64,000 bases of DNA from Beroe forskalii. Its lineage: Eukaryota; Ctenophora; Nuda; Beroida; Beroidae. The position numbers and the translations under genes are program-made. Within the stretch, counting starts at the first letter, position 1; every line of letters begins with the position of its first letter. The notes below the pieces were generated by a model. It had not been told where the DNA came from and did no database searches. It saw only the letters and a list, made by a program, of their open reading frames with translations. Where the stretch lies: NCBI GenBank assembly GCA_011033025.1, contig WFMF01000495.1, positions 1 to 64,000 on the forward strand, written 5' to 3'. Positions 11,218 through 20,117 of the stretch are shown here, piece after piece.

Positions 11218-11257
11218 TCAGCCTGATGATGTCATATGTTATGATGAAAATTCGCTG
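11218..11257 (+). ncRNA. Hammerhead-ribozyme-like motif in inverted PLE1 pseudo-LTR
   Basis: Inverted duplicate of 9284-9323 with the same core elements (CTGATGA, GTCAT/ATGAT stem, GAAA, TTCGCTG). Confidence 0.45.
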
Positions 11258-11470
11258 CAACTAACATGTCGTGGTTACTTGTTTTGAAATTTCTATGCTT
11301 ACTCCGTTTCCCTCCAAACACTTCACTATTATTATATACCTTCACAAGGTATTCCCAATCTAAAGTCAGAATTATAAAAATATAATTTGTTTGAAGTGAT
11401 TGATCATTTCAGTGAAACACAAAAATTCTCAAATATGAAATCAAACCCATACACTTTGCACCGCTATTCA

Positions 11471-11510
11471 ACTGTCAGTTTCGAGATAAAATATCTCTTC
11501 TTCAGGAACT
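11471..11510 (-). ncRNA. Second hammerhead-like hairpin (CTGAAGA type) in PLE2 3' region
   Basis: Minus strand: CTGAAGA, A, stem GAGAT/ATCTC with loop ATTTT, GAAAC, then TGACAG. The core boxes fit, but the expected NUH cleavage site is degenerate (GAC). The same layout occurs in PLE3 with GTC. Confidence 0.4.
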
Positions 11511-11593
11511 CCACAAAGTGTGACACAATAGAAAACTTTTTAAAACCCAGAGGAGACTGGCGATGTTCCACACAGTAAGAGGCCACTTAGAAA

Positions 11594-11630
11594 GAATTGA
11601 CATGTTTCATACTATATATCATCAGAATTC
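11594..11630 (-). ncRNA. Hammerhead-like motif with palindromic stem III in PLE2 3' region
   Basis: Minus strand: GAATT, CTGATGA, TATATAGTAT, GAAA, CATG, TC, AATTC. GAATT/AATTC makes a perfect 5-bp stem I. CATG is self-complementary, as expected of hammerheads with minimal stem III that act as dimers. Stem II is only about 3 bp, with one extra T after the CTGATGA box. Confidence 0.5.
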
Positions 11631-11851
11631 TAAAATGGAATATATTCTGGTTAGTAACCATACAAAACTTGATATCTCCCAGAAGAATATTCATCAAAAC
11701 TTTATTAAATGAGCGGTTTCAAAATAACAAAATTTAATTGAATAAATAAAAGTGATCTGAGAGCAAATGATGGGTACCGTGCTGGTACAGATCCAAAATA
11801 TAAAAACTCAGAAACGGGACAACATTAAAAAAATACAGAATGTACTGGACG

Positions 11852-13555
11852 TCACTGAATAAGAGGGATACTGAATGGATTGGAGGCATTTATCCCTCCA
11901 GGTTCCAATGTCTTCAACCCATGGATCCACCTATTTTCAGCAACGTCCAGGACATCGGGATTAGAATGCTGTAGAATTGAGAATCTATAAACTCTATTGA
12001 AATCATTATGGTTGGTGCAATTATGTTCTTTATATAAATGGTATGCTAATGACAAATCATTATTGTAAGTATTATCTGACAATACTTTATTTGGGTCCTT
12101 CTTTATTTTGTAATATAATGCTCTATGACCATTAATTCTGGTTCTGAGTTGGGAAACAGTTTTACCAACATAACCCTTATGACACAGCAAACAAGTAGCA
12201 AAATAAATAATGTTCCTTGATAAACATGATCCAGCCTTTGGTTGGATTGACTTCCCTTTGTATGACAAGTCATCTGAATTTGTCATCAAGGGGCATGACT
12301 GACACCTACTTGAACCACATGGGGTGGTTGCACCTGGGCCATTACCAATTACTAATTGTTTTGTCGATGATAAAAGACCACCCAAGTTTGGAGCTGTCCT
12401 GTAAACATGATTAAACATGATTTTCGTGTTGGAATTCAAAGTACTGAAACTGAATGTTTCCTTCAGGAGTTTCTCATATTTGTCCAAAGTTTCCTCAAGG
12501 AAGTCATTTGCCCCATAAGTGGATACTATTCGGATGGGTATAGTATTGGGGGTGACTTCTGATCTATCATTAGGACTTATGTTTCTTGAGAATCCTCCCA
12601 CTTTAGTGATAATGTTTTTCACCATGCCAACAGGATAACCACACTCATTGAATGTTTCTGATAGCTCAGATAGACGTGTGGCGAGTTTAACATCACAATT
12701 TATGATCCTCCTATATCTGATGGCTTGTGAGTAAACGATGCTGGAGAATACGTGATTTGGGTGGTGACTAGAAAAGTTCAAGAATGATGGAGAATCTGTA
12801 GGTTTTCGGTAAAGATCAGTCATGAGTTTACCATTATCATCAAAACAAAATTGGATATCTAAATATGGTAAAGGTTCACCATTCTTAGTCACAACAAAAT
12901 CGTCTGTTTTCAGACCAAATTCCAACAACTTATCTCTTACATCTTTCTCCCATTTCCTGAATAAACGTTCGGAACCATTAAAAGTTCCAACACAATCATC
13001 AACAAACCTTTTGAATGCCATAACATTACTCATTTTCTCTGGATCTGAATAGAGTATTTTCTCCATCACATAACAAACAGTTATGTTGGCTAACTCCACA
13101 CAAATGCTTCCACCAGTGGCGATTCCCTTCTTTTGCTGATACCAATTCCCCCTGTAACACCCAACTGATGATCGCATGCTCAGATCAACTAAGCTAATAA
13201 TCCAATCTATCTTCTCTTGAGGCCAACCCTCATACACCTTTTCAAGGGCATGTCGGACTGCTTCAAGGACAAGAGAAGGATTTAGTGAGTCATACAAACT
13301 AGCAAAGTCGAACGTGAAACATTTGAGAGTCTTTTTCTGGGTAGTTGTGTATTTATCGTCTAGAAGTTCGAGCCATTGCAGAGCACTTGTAGTGTCTTTC
13401 ACAAGGTCTTGACAAAAGAGTTTTTCTACATTTTTCAGGAAATTATGAGCAAGGAACACATCACTGCGTTTACATACACCAACGTTGAGTGCTGTGACGA
13501 GTCTGGCTGGAGGTTTACAACCAGGTTTTAACTGGTCACGTGTGACACAACATTC
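11852..13555 (-). CDS. PLE2 reverse transcriptase / GIY-YIG endonuclease, 5' truncated
   Basis: Open from a TGA at 13556-13558 to the stop at 11852, with no internal break. It begins inside the conserved PLE N-terminal RT region (CKPPARLVTALNVG, then VFLAHNFLKNVEKL). It continues through FTFDFASLYDSLNP (motif A), KKGIATGGSICVELAN (B), FKRFVDDCVGTF (C) and GEPLPYLDIQF. A Cys-rich linker (CGSSRCQSCPL) follows, then the GIY-YIG domain (RNIIYFATCLLC, GYVGKT, INGHR, YHLYKEHNC, ENRWIHGLKTLEPGG). The catalytic residues visible are intact. The likely initiator and N-terminus are missing, so it is probably an inactive but young copy. The protein is only distantly similar to PLE1 and PLE3. Confidence 0.85.
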   Translation of the reverse strand, partial: ECCVTRDQLKPGCKPPARLVTALNVGVCKRSDVFLAHNFLKNVEKLFCQDLVKDTTSALQWLELLDDKYTTTQKKTLKCFTFDFASLYDSLNPSLVLEAVRHALEKVYEGWPQEKIDWIISLVDLSMRSSVGCYRGNWYQQKKGIATGGSICVELANITVCYVMEKILYSDPEKMSNVMAFKRFVDDCVGTFNGSERLFRKWEKDVRDKLLEFGLKTDDFVVTKNGEPLPYLDIQFCFDDNGKLMTDLYRKPTDSPSFLNFSSHHPNHVFSSIVYSQAIRYRRIINCDVKLATRLSELSETFNECGYPVGMVKNIITKVGGFSRNISPNDRSEVTPNTIPIRIVSTYGANDFLEETLDKYEKLLKETFSFSTLNSNTKIMFNHVYRTAPNLGGLLSSTKQLVIGNGPGATTPCGSSRCQSCPLMTNSDDLSYKGKSIQPKAGSCLSRNIIYFATCLLCHKGYVGKTVSQLRTRINGHRALYYKIKKDPNKVLSDNTYNNDLSLAYHLYKEHNCTNHNDFNRVYRFSILQHSNPDVLDVAENRWIHGLKTLEPGGINASNPFSIPLIQ

Positions 13556-13620
13556 TCAAATTTGATTGTAATTAGTAGTGTTGTTAAGTTTAAGAAATAT
13601 GATTTAAGATTAAAAAATGA

Positions 13621-13715
13621 TTCCTAAGCCCGCATAGGTGTGTGTACGCGCCGCGCGCTTCCCTGTTGGCGAAGCGCGCCGCGCGAGCCCACACAGGGAT
13701 ATACGTGTTTAGCAA
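13621..13715. mobile_element. Family B miniature element (9-bp TSD)
   Basis: Ends TTCCTAAGCCCGCATAGG ... ATACGTGTTTAGCAA, with a CpG-rich hairpin core (cgccgcgcg / cgcgccgcgcg). It is flanked by perfect 9-bp repeats AAAAAATGA at 13612-13620 and 13716-13724. No coding capacity. TTNCTAA is shared by both termini. Confidence 0.85.
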
Positions 13716-13724
13716 AAAAAATGA

Positions 13725-14034
13725 TTTCAGCTGAGCCTGCTTGAATAAGCTGATGCAATGATAATGGAAAAAAACCTAACAGTTTGAAAGATAGATTAGC
13801 GAACTCTTGAAACCTGGAAGTTATGTCCAAGAGCATAAAGCAAAACTTTAAAAAAGAGGCCAAGTTTTTGAGATTTTCGACCATTTGTGGCACAAGTTCA
13901 TATTTCCACTTGAGACCTAAAAATTACCTTATATGAAGAAATTCTGTGTGACGTCCAAATGTGGAGCGTAGCGCCGCGCGCGCGAGGGTAGCTGTAGGGT
14001 ACCGGTAACAATTAACAATTAACATCGTAAGGTA
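13725..14034. other. Noncoding between family B element and nested cluster
   Basis: No coding region supported. The stretch 13950-14010 (gacgtccaaatgtgga ... gcgcgagggtag) is related to 37330-37385, so this is part of a dispersed CpG-rich repeat. Confidence 0.4.
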
Positions 14035-14113
14035 CGAACCTTTGCGGACTTAGGAATTGCTAAACACGTACGCTTCCCCTAACCAGGGGTGTCGATACGA
14101 CACCCCTGGTTTA

Positions 14114-14361
14114 GGGTATCTCTCCCATATAAACGGCTCTGAGTGACGTCACAGATCTAAACGTCAATTTTTCTGTATCCTAAACCTAACCATAACCCAA
14201 ACCAAAACCCTAACCTTAATCCTAACCCTAACCCTATCAAATCTTGACCCTAATCCTGACCCTAACCCTACTCCTTAAAGCGCTAGGTGCGCTTAATTAT
14301 ATTTTTCTGAGTGACGTCATTGTCATAGATAATGAAGGCTCCCGTTTATATGGGAGACCTA
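14114..14361. mobile_element. Family C element with telomere-like interior, nested in family A
   Basis: Flanked by CCTGGTTTA at 14105-14113 and 14362-14370. Both ends carry CTCCCATATAAACGG (inverted), followed by a TGACGTCA-type box (gagtgacgtca on both sides). The centre is a run of CCCTAA variants. Confidence 0.75.
14171..14276. repeat. Degenerate telomere-type (CCCTAA)n array
   Basis: About 15 units of aaccctaacc-like sequence with variants (ccataaccc, aaaccctaa, tgaccctaat). Perfect CCCTAACCCTAACCC-type stretches are short. It lies wholly inside the family C element. Confidence 0.8.
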
Positions 14362-14484
14362 CCTGGTTTAGCGCTTGCCGCGCACTCCGTGCGCGTAACC
14401 AGGGCCCTGGTTAGGGCAACACGTACGCGTACACTCATGTTTGCGTCGACGGACGCTGCCCATTTATTTAGCTTCTGCACCTGA

Positions 14485-14775
14485 CTACGGTGGCCGAGCA
14501 GGCTCACTTTTTTTTACATAAAAAATTTTTCATAAAAAATTTTTTTATAAAAAATTTTACTCGAAAAATTTTTTATATGAAATTTTTTGATCCTTTTTGT
14601 CCAACCCCGTGGCCGAGGAGGATCACTTTTTTTACTATAAAAAATTTTTCAAGAATAAAAAACATGAAAAAAATTTTTAGGCTCACTTTTTTTCATGTAA
14701 AAAAAAGTGAGCCTCTTCGTCCATGCCCGTGGCCGAGGAGGCTCACTCCAGGGCATCACTTTTTTCAATAAAAAC
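14485..14775. repeat. Subterminal ~120-bp repeats with A/T tracts, left arm
   Basis: Three copies of GTGGCCGAGSAGG(C/A)TCACT at about 14488, 14611 and 14731, separated by alternating A6/T6 tracts expected to bend. The mirror set is at about 36700-36925. Confidence 0.7.
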
Positions 14776-16005
14776 TCGCGTGCGCGCTCAAATCCCGCGC
14801 TGAAGTGCTCGTAAGAGAATGGTAGCGTGTTCCATAATATACGAAATTCATGCACATTTGATAAATAAGCGGTCGAGATGTCGTCATTATCTAACTTTTA
14901 TATAGTAAGTTAATGACGACTCACAGCTTATTTTAATATGGTGCATAGCAGAATCGACAAGCTGCCACACTTACGTACGAATTCGACTACGGACAAAGGT
15001 CACCATATTCGTATAATTCAAAGTTTTCACATTTATTCGTCTTTATCAGAAACTCAACCAGGAGAGCTGACCGGTACTGATAGCCCCATTTCATACCTAA
15101 CTATCCAGGTGTCCCGAAAGGCATAACAAAATTAAATCAATATTCGAGGTATATGGTGACCGATACGTCAGTACTTCAGCTAAATATACGGCGACCGTTG
15201 GAGTTCTTCATTTAATCTTTAAGATGCGTGAGTCGTGACTCGCAAGTGCAAGTATTAATGGTCTCACTGAGGCATTTTGAAAGAACGTATTACAATAACA
15301 ATCTGTAATTTTTCCTTGACAAAACGAAGCTTTGTCAAGGAGTTTTAATCTTGTCGTGCCTTTAGGGTCCCTGATACAATTTTGGTTCAGTTCTGGTATA
15401 GCTAATTTGAAATGAAAGAAGTTCAGTAACAAATTTGAAGAGACAAAATAATACACTTTATATATTTAGTTCATTAATTGTCCAATTATATTTCACAATC
15501 ATTATAGATAAAATGAGTATATCTTTCAAAATTCTTATCACCACTCAAGTTCAAATAACTCCTATTATGCAGTTAAAAGGAGAATATAACTGGCTTTTTC
15601 ACGGGCGTGCAAATTTAGGAATCATGTAATATACGGTAAATGCACACTTGCGAGTGGGATCCATGCAATAAATGCACGACCTTGCTAGTGGGATTCATGC
15701 AATAAATGCACCAGCTTGCGAGTGCATTAATTGAAGTCATTGCACGAGCTTTCGAGTGCAATTACGATGGTTATTCAAATACCCATGTGAGCATTTACTG
15801 TATCAATACCCTGCCATATACGAAACAATGAAAGCAAACGCTTTGAAAACAATTCATACGAATCAGTGTTTCATATGAATCATCGTTTCAAGAATTATAT
15901 GCACATCATACATTATTTCTTTATATCATGATCGAAGAGGTTGAAAAGTTGACACTCCTTCGCCATTCGTTAATTCATAAAAGTCAATGTAGCATAAATG
16001 CCTAA

Positions 16006-16353
16006 TCATAGCGCCATGGTATTATGTAACAAATAAATACAGAGGCCAATGATCACAACATGCTTAAGCGGGAGTATAGTGTAAAGTACATCGAGCAATG
16101 GGAATGGCGCCAATATGCATGTATATTTAATATCTATACATTCTTCTTTGGCACATTTCAAGTAAAAAGATGTAAGACACTTAACAAAACTGGGACTGTC
16201 TGCTAGAGATTTAAGCAGCTTAGGATGAACATTGTCAGGACCAAAGCTCTTATAAATATCAATTGACATAAGTTCATCATAAACATCAGACTCATCAATT
16301 ACCAATTTGCTTATTGATTGATCACAATCATCAAAACAACCCTGAGGCAACAA
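16006..16353 (-). pseudogene. LINE reverse-transcriptase fragment, left arm
   Basis: Encodes DVYDELMSIDIYKSFGPDNV then HPKLLKSLADSPSFVKCLTS. This is the RT palm-entry region of CR1/L2/RTE-type LINEs, where KS.GPD..HP.LLK..A is conserved. Homology stops after KCAKEECI and the catalytic core is absent. Confidence 0.65.
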
Positions 16354-16734
16354 ATAATACCAATCTTAAAACCCTAACTTAAAACTCAAGAAATAAACTC
16401 TGACACATCAAACACGACAGCAAAAGATATGAAATATAACAAAACAAAATCATAAAATGGACACAAGTCTGTGTTATCTTTATTTTGATCCCCAGACTGG
16501 GATACAGATTACATTGTGCTCCATCCTATTTCCACCAGATATAGAGGTGATATTATATATATTTTTAAATTTTGTCTTGCGTTAATAATAAAATAAACTG
16601 TTAGTGCAGAAATGAGGATTCCCTTAAAATTGGGAAAAGGTCGAAAAAGTTGTGATATTGCTTAAAAATTTAGAAATGCTCAAAACGTTAAAAAGAGTCG
16701 CTTGAAGGTCTGCAGTGGGTTTCTCTGATTTCTG

Positions 16735-17000
16735 AGGTACAGGAGGTTTGTTCAGGTGTGTGTATGAGTGGAGAGGGTGTGCTTTGAGTTGACAGGGGTC
16801 TGTTATGAGTTGAGAGAGGTGTGTTATGAATGGAGAGGTATAATATAATTGGCGGAGGTGTGTTACAGAGTGGAGAGGGGTGTGTTATGAGTTGAGAGGG
16901 TGCGTTATGAGTTGAAAGTGTTATATAGTGGATAGAGGAATAATATGAGTGGAAAGGGGTGGGTTATGATGAGATAGGGGTATGTTATGGTTGAGAGGAA
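16735..17000. repeat. GTGTTATGAGTTGAGAGGGG minisatellite, left arm
   Basis: About a dozen imperfect ~20-bp units (gtgttatgagttgagaggg, gagtggagagggg). The inverted equivalent lies at 33425-33700. Confidence 0.75.
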
Positions 17001-17243
17001 TTTAATACCCATGAAGTAAGCCTATCAAACTCTAAGAATCAATGCCAGTCGCACTCTAAGAAAGCCGTACACTCCTCAGTTACCCTCAGTTAGCATATTT
17101 AATTACTATTTTGTCGCAAAGTAGAGGAAAATCAAAATTCTATCAAGATTATCAACCCTACCAATCATAAATATCACCCCTCTGATGTATGATTAACCGG
17201 CTCAAATTAAATTCTAACTTAGTTCTTTCAGTAAATAGTTCAC

Positions 17244-17937
17244 TTTACGTACGATCTGACATGAAATGATTGATATTTTATGCTACGGTAAATGCTAAAT
17301 AAAGCAAAGCACTGTTATTGCTTCATACACGAAATTTCTAACTTTTGCCATTTTGCGCGCTTTGTTATTGGTACTGGGCATTCTGAAAATCGGGGATTTC
17401 ATTGAACAAGAAATGGAACATCTATCAACATCTTAATCTACTGAGATAAGATATCTTATTTGACACTGACCTGCTTGTCACAGTGATAGGGTTCACTTTA
17501 CGCAGTAACGTATCCAGGATTGTAGATCAGGATAAGCAAAATATTCCCTGGGTAAGTATGTAGATTTTCACAATTGACTGGCAAATTAGGCCAAATCAGC
17601 TATGATCAAAAACTTCATCAAAATTTGACACTGACTGTGTCACTGTGATAGGGGTTATTTTACTGTGAGGTTTGGGTCGGTGGGTCACTTCCAGAGACTT
17701 TTCCTGATTCAGCAGTACAGATATGATTGCATGTATTAGAAATGCAGTGCGCGCACTGATGAAGAAATTATCGAGTTGTAAACAAAAAATATTCTGAAGG
17801 AGCAGTTTGAAATTAGAAAAATCCCCATGGCAACGTGGAGCCCCTTTATCCCTGCCACATGCTCATTTCCAGTTGCCCGCTTTGCATTTTGCTCACCACT
17901 GATAACTTTTGCTGATCGTTCGAGTGTTTGATTCAAA
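17244..17937. other. Noncoding spacer before orphan ORF
   Basis: Two related stretches at 17460-17500 and 17620-17660 share tttgacactgac..gtgtcac.gtgatagggtt, suggesting a roughly 165-bp duplication. No gene seen. Confidence 0.4.
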
Positions 17938-18294
17938 ATGAAGATGTCAAAGACTTTGAAGAAATTGAAGAAATGTTTCAGGAGCAACAAGAGTGACAGG
18001 GTTTATATCTACGACGAGGAGGTGGAGGCGTACAGGAGGTCGAGGATGGCGAGGTTTTATGGGGCTATTGGGTTCATGCATGTGCCGCGGAGAGAGAAGT
18101 ATCAGCCTGAGGTTAGGGTAAGGGAGGAGTGGGAGGTGGAGGGGGTGGAGGTCCTCACTCTCGAGGGGGACTTGCCACCCCGAACAGAGGAGGGGGAGCA
18201 GTTGGAGCCCCTCCCGGTCATCATAGCCTGGGAATACCCAGAAGAACAAATGCCTGTTTTTCTGGATTTCCACTATTTTGACAGGGGTTACTAG
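17938..18294 (+). CDS. Orphan 118-aa basic/acidic protein
   Basis: ATG at 17938 (context tcaaaATGA) with an in-frame TGA 9 nt upstream; stop TAG at 18292-18294. The frame is GC-richer than its surroundings and is unbroken. The protein has a lysine-rich N-terminus (MKMSKTLKKLKKCFRSNKSD), a short Tyr/Arg middle (RVYIYDEEVEAYRRSRMARF), an acidic proline-containing stretch (GDLPPRTEEGEQLEPLPV) and an aromatic C-terminus (VFLDFHYFDRGY). No signal peptide or membrane segment. No family recognised. It could be a lineage-specific gene or cargo of the surrounding structure. The opposite strand also has a 108-codon frame, so this could be chance in GC-rich DNA; the Met context and composition favour the plus strand. 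Confidence 0.4.
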   Translation: MKMSKTLKKLKKCFRSNKSDRVYIYDEEVEAYRRSRMARFYGAIGFMHVPRREKYQPEVRVREEWEVEGVEVLTLEGDLPPRTEEGEQLEPLPVIIAWEYPEEQMPVFLDFHYFDRGY

Positions 18295-18339
18295 TTAGGT
18301 TTAGGGTCCATTTTCATTTGTTTTCAGGTTCATGTCAAA

Positions 18340-18660
18340 TCACACATATTCAGATATTTATGACGACTATACGGTCTGATGTCGTTTGAATTTGTTGAGG
18401 CGATTTGAACCTGATAACATGTCGTGTGATTATCCATATTTCCAACTGTGCCACTAAGTTCAACGTGACTCGATCGAAGTCCAAACATTTATGACGACCA
18501 AATGGTCTGATGTCGTTTGATTTCGTTCGGGAAACTTTGGACTTGTGTACATCATATTTTAGGGTATAGTTTACTTATCGTGTTTTGGTCAACTTAACTT
18601 GAACAAAATTCAAACATTTATGACGACCAATTGGTCTGATGTCGTTTGATTTTGTTTGAG
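18340..18660. repeat. Three ~130-bp repeats centred on a palindrome
   Basis: ATTTATGACGAC-N12-TGATGTCGTTTGA recurs with ATGACGAC at 18360, 18491 and 18621, a spacing of 131 and 130. The centre is a dyad: GACTATACGGTC, GACCAAATGGTC, then the perfect palindrome GACCAATTGGTC. The flanks have diverged much more than the core. Confidence 0.75.
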
Positions 18661-18699
18661 AAAAGTTAGATCAGATATTTAATGATGGGAAATAGGGAT

Positions 18700-19227
18700 T
18701 GATGAAATGACAATAAAGCATAGGAAATATGTTAAACGTAAGTAGGTCTGGATTGAAACTTGTTTCTGATAGTAGAATTAGTAAAGGAAATGTTAAAGTG
18801 CAGAATTTATCTAAGAAATTTTTCACAAATAGGGTTGTTGGTTATTGGAATAAGCTTCCCAATGAGGTTAAGCTATCGAAATCAGTTAACGATTTTAAAG
18901 TCGGCTTAGAGGAATTTAAGCAGAAGAATAAGAATAGCATGGGAAGTGGAAATTTTTGGGAAGTATCCGATGAAGTATTGTCAAAAATAGAGGGTCCAAG
19001 CTATTTAGAAAATAAAGCCCGACAGAATAAGTATCTAATGGATAATCCTTTCGCTGCAAAGAAAAAGTTCATAAATTTATATTCAACAGGGCTTTATACT
19101 GGATAGTAAGAAAGGAAATAATTTGGACATTATTAATTGAGATAAGTTGATTTTTCGTAAGACTAAAGGAGAAGAGTATTTTAGATGATTATTGTCATAA
19201 TATATTTGATTTGATTTGATTTGAATT
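18700..19227 (+). pseudogene. LINE 3' end: RT C-terminal domain, 3'UTR and (TTTGA)n tail
   Basis: Encodes FFTNRVVGYWNKLPNEVKLS, then a GNFWEVSDEVLSKIEGPSYL / NKYLMDNPFAAKKKFINLYS C-terminus. The stop is followed by ~130 bp of 3'UTR and a tttgatttgatttgatttg tail (19208-19226). The C-terminal layout (YWN.LP.......F...L) is that of CR1/L2-type LINEs. It is 5' truncated. The same family occurs at 23872-24204 (minus) and 38251-38990. Confidence 0.7.
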
Positions 19228-20088
19228 ATTATCGCTAACCATACTTTGCAGCAAACAGGTAGGTATTAACCATTCCAGGTTTCAGACAAGTGCTCCTCTA
19301 CTAGTGTCATCAGGTAAAACAACATTTTATTTGTTTTGCATTTCACTTTCAGTACATTTTTCCTTACTTTTCTAGTCATGCTTTGGTTGCAATTAAAGTC
19401 ATTGATTCTGCCTTTGTTTCATTTTTACAGTTTTATGTACGGCGATATTATTTTGATTTTTAACATCAATTTCATTACAGGGGAGAGGGGCCTATAATCT
19501 TTAGGCTATCAAAACAACCAGCCACATTCGATGTAATTGCTACAGCCAAACTCAGATTTTACAGACAGATGACGACATAATCAGAGTTTGCAGACAGAAT
19601 CATGATGACGCTTGCGTGGATCCTACCAACACCGGGGACTAAAAAGATCACAAAGAAGACAGATGACGACAGGGATTCCATCATCAGATCTACGAAGAAG
19701 ACATCGAATTCATTGTTGATTAAAATATCCAAATACAGCTGTCATGTCTTTAAGTTTTCTTATTACAATACTTTTTAGATTTTAAAACACAATCCAATGA
19801 ATGACTTTTACTGTCTTCCACATTAATTTATCTGGGGTTATCTGATGAAATGTTAGGGTTTAGGAAAAGGGTCAGTGGGTTACCAAAGAGGGTCAATTCT
19901 GCGCTGATTGGTGTCACTTAAGAGATGGTTTAGTGGGTCACTTGAGAGGGTCAATTCTTTTTTTGGGAAAACTGTTCAAATGATATATCATTACATATTC
20001 ACATCAACAAATACTGAAAAAACAACTCATTTATAAGTATTTTAATGAAGAAAATTCTTAAGCATTATGCACGAAATCCTGATCCATT
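19228..20088. other. Noncoding
   Basis: No gene supported. Contains two related stretches near 19540-19600 and 19650-19690 (cagacagatgacgac), and gggtcagtgggttac / gggtcacttgagagggtc repeats near 19860-19950. Confidence 0.4.
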
Positions 20089-20117
20089 CAAATCAAATCA
20101 AATCAAATGTATAATAC
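20089..20117 (-). repeat. (TCAAA)n tail of the minus-strand LINE, displaced
   Basis: caaatcaaatcaaatcaaat is the complement of the tail seen at 19208-19226. It belongs to the minus-strand LINE whose 3'UTR resumes at 23869, separated by the MULE. Confidence 0.65.

Larger units (their letters stand above)
9261..11281 (-). mobile_element. Penelope-like element 1 with inverted pseudo-LTRs
   Basis: An RT/GIY-YIG element on the minus strand. Its last ~475 bp (9261-9737, including the C-terminus of the endonuclease ORF and 3'UTR) are repeated inverted at about 10806-11281. The junction at about 10808 cuts directly into RT motif A, so the element is 5' truncated. PLEs commonly show such pseudo-LTR structures. 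Confidence 0.8.
11390..13611 (-). mobile_element. Penelope-like element 2
   Basis: Carries one long uninterrupted RT/GIY-YIG frame plus about 460 bp of 3' sequence with two hammerhead-like motifs. The 5' end is truncated near 13555. The right limit is set by the miniature element at 13621, the left limit by loss of recognisable PLE features. Confidence 0.75.
14074..14419. mobile_element. Family A miniature element carrying a nested family C element
   Basis: Starts TTCCCCTAACCAGGGGTGTC and ends GCCCTGGTTAGGGCAA. It is flanked by the 9-bp repeat CACGTACGC (14065-14073 and 14420-14428). The usual 75-85 bp element is expanded by the 248-bp family C insertion. Confidence 0.8.
14035..14470. mobile_element. 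Family B remnant hosting a family A element
   Basis: Left part reads gcggacttaggaa then TTGCTAAACACGTACGC, a family B terminus. It resumes after 14419 with CACGTACGCGTACACTCATG. The interruption is the family A element at 14074-14419, so A inserted into B here. Confidence 0.55.
14478..17243. repeat. Left arm of a 22.4 kb inverted-repeat structure
   Basis: Reverse complement of 33160-36934 over its whole length. Markers include three GGCCGAG...GCTCACTTTTTT units, ORF 14938-15126 (identical to 36515-36327), the 16006-16353 RT fragment (identical protein at 34105-34452), GCACTCGCAAG-type repeats near 15640-15770 and the GAGTTGAGAGGGG minisatellite. The arms diverge after ctttcagt at the inner boundary. 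Identity is high but not perfect. Confidence 0.8.

Noticed and set aside
13624-13893. 89-codon minus-strand ORF overlapping the family B element
   Set aside because: Spans the element boundary and has no recognisable domain.
14171-14276. True chromosome end or telomere fusion
   Set aside because: The array is degenerate, only ~105 bp, and bounded by inverted ends with a 9-bp TSD, so it is element cargo.
14938-15126. 62-codon ORF duplicated in both arms (14938-15126 and 36327-36515)
   Set aside because: Identity between copies reflects the inverted duplication, not conservation; no motif or coding bias is seen.
17947-18273. 108-codon minus-strand ORF opposite the orphan ORF
   Set aside because: Starts without a supported context and lacks composition features; the plus-strand frame explains it.
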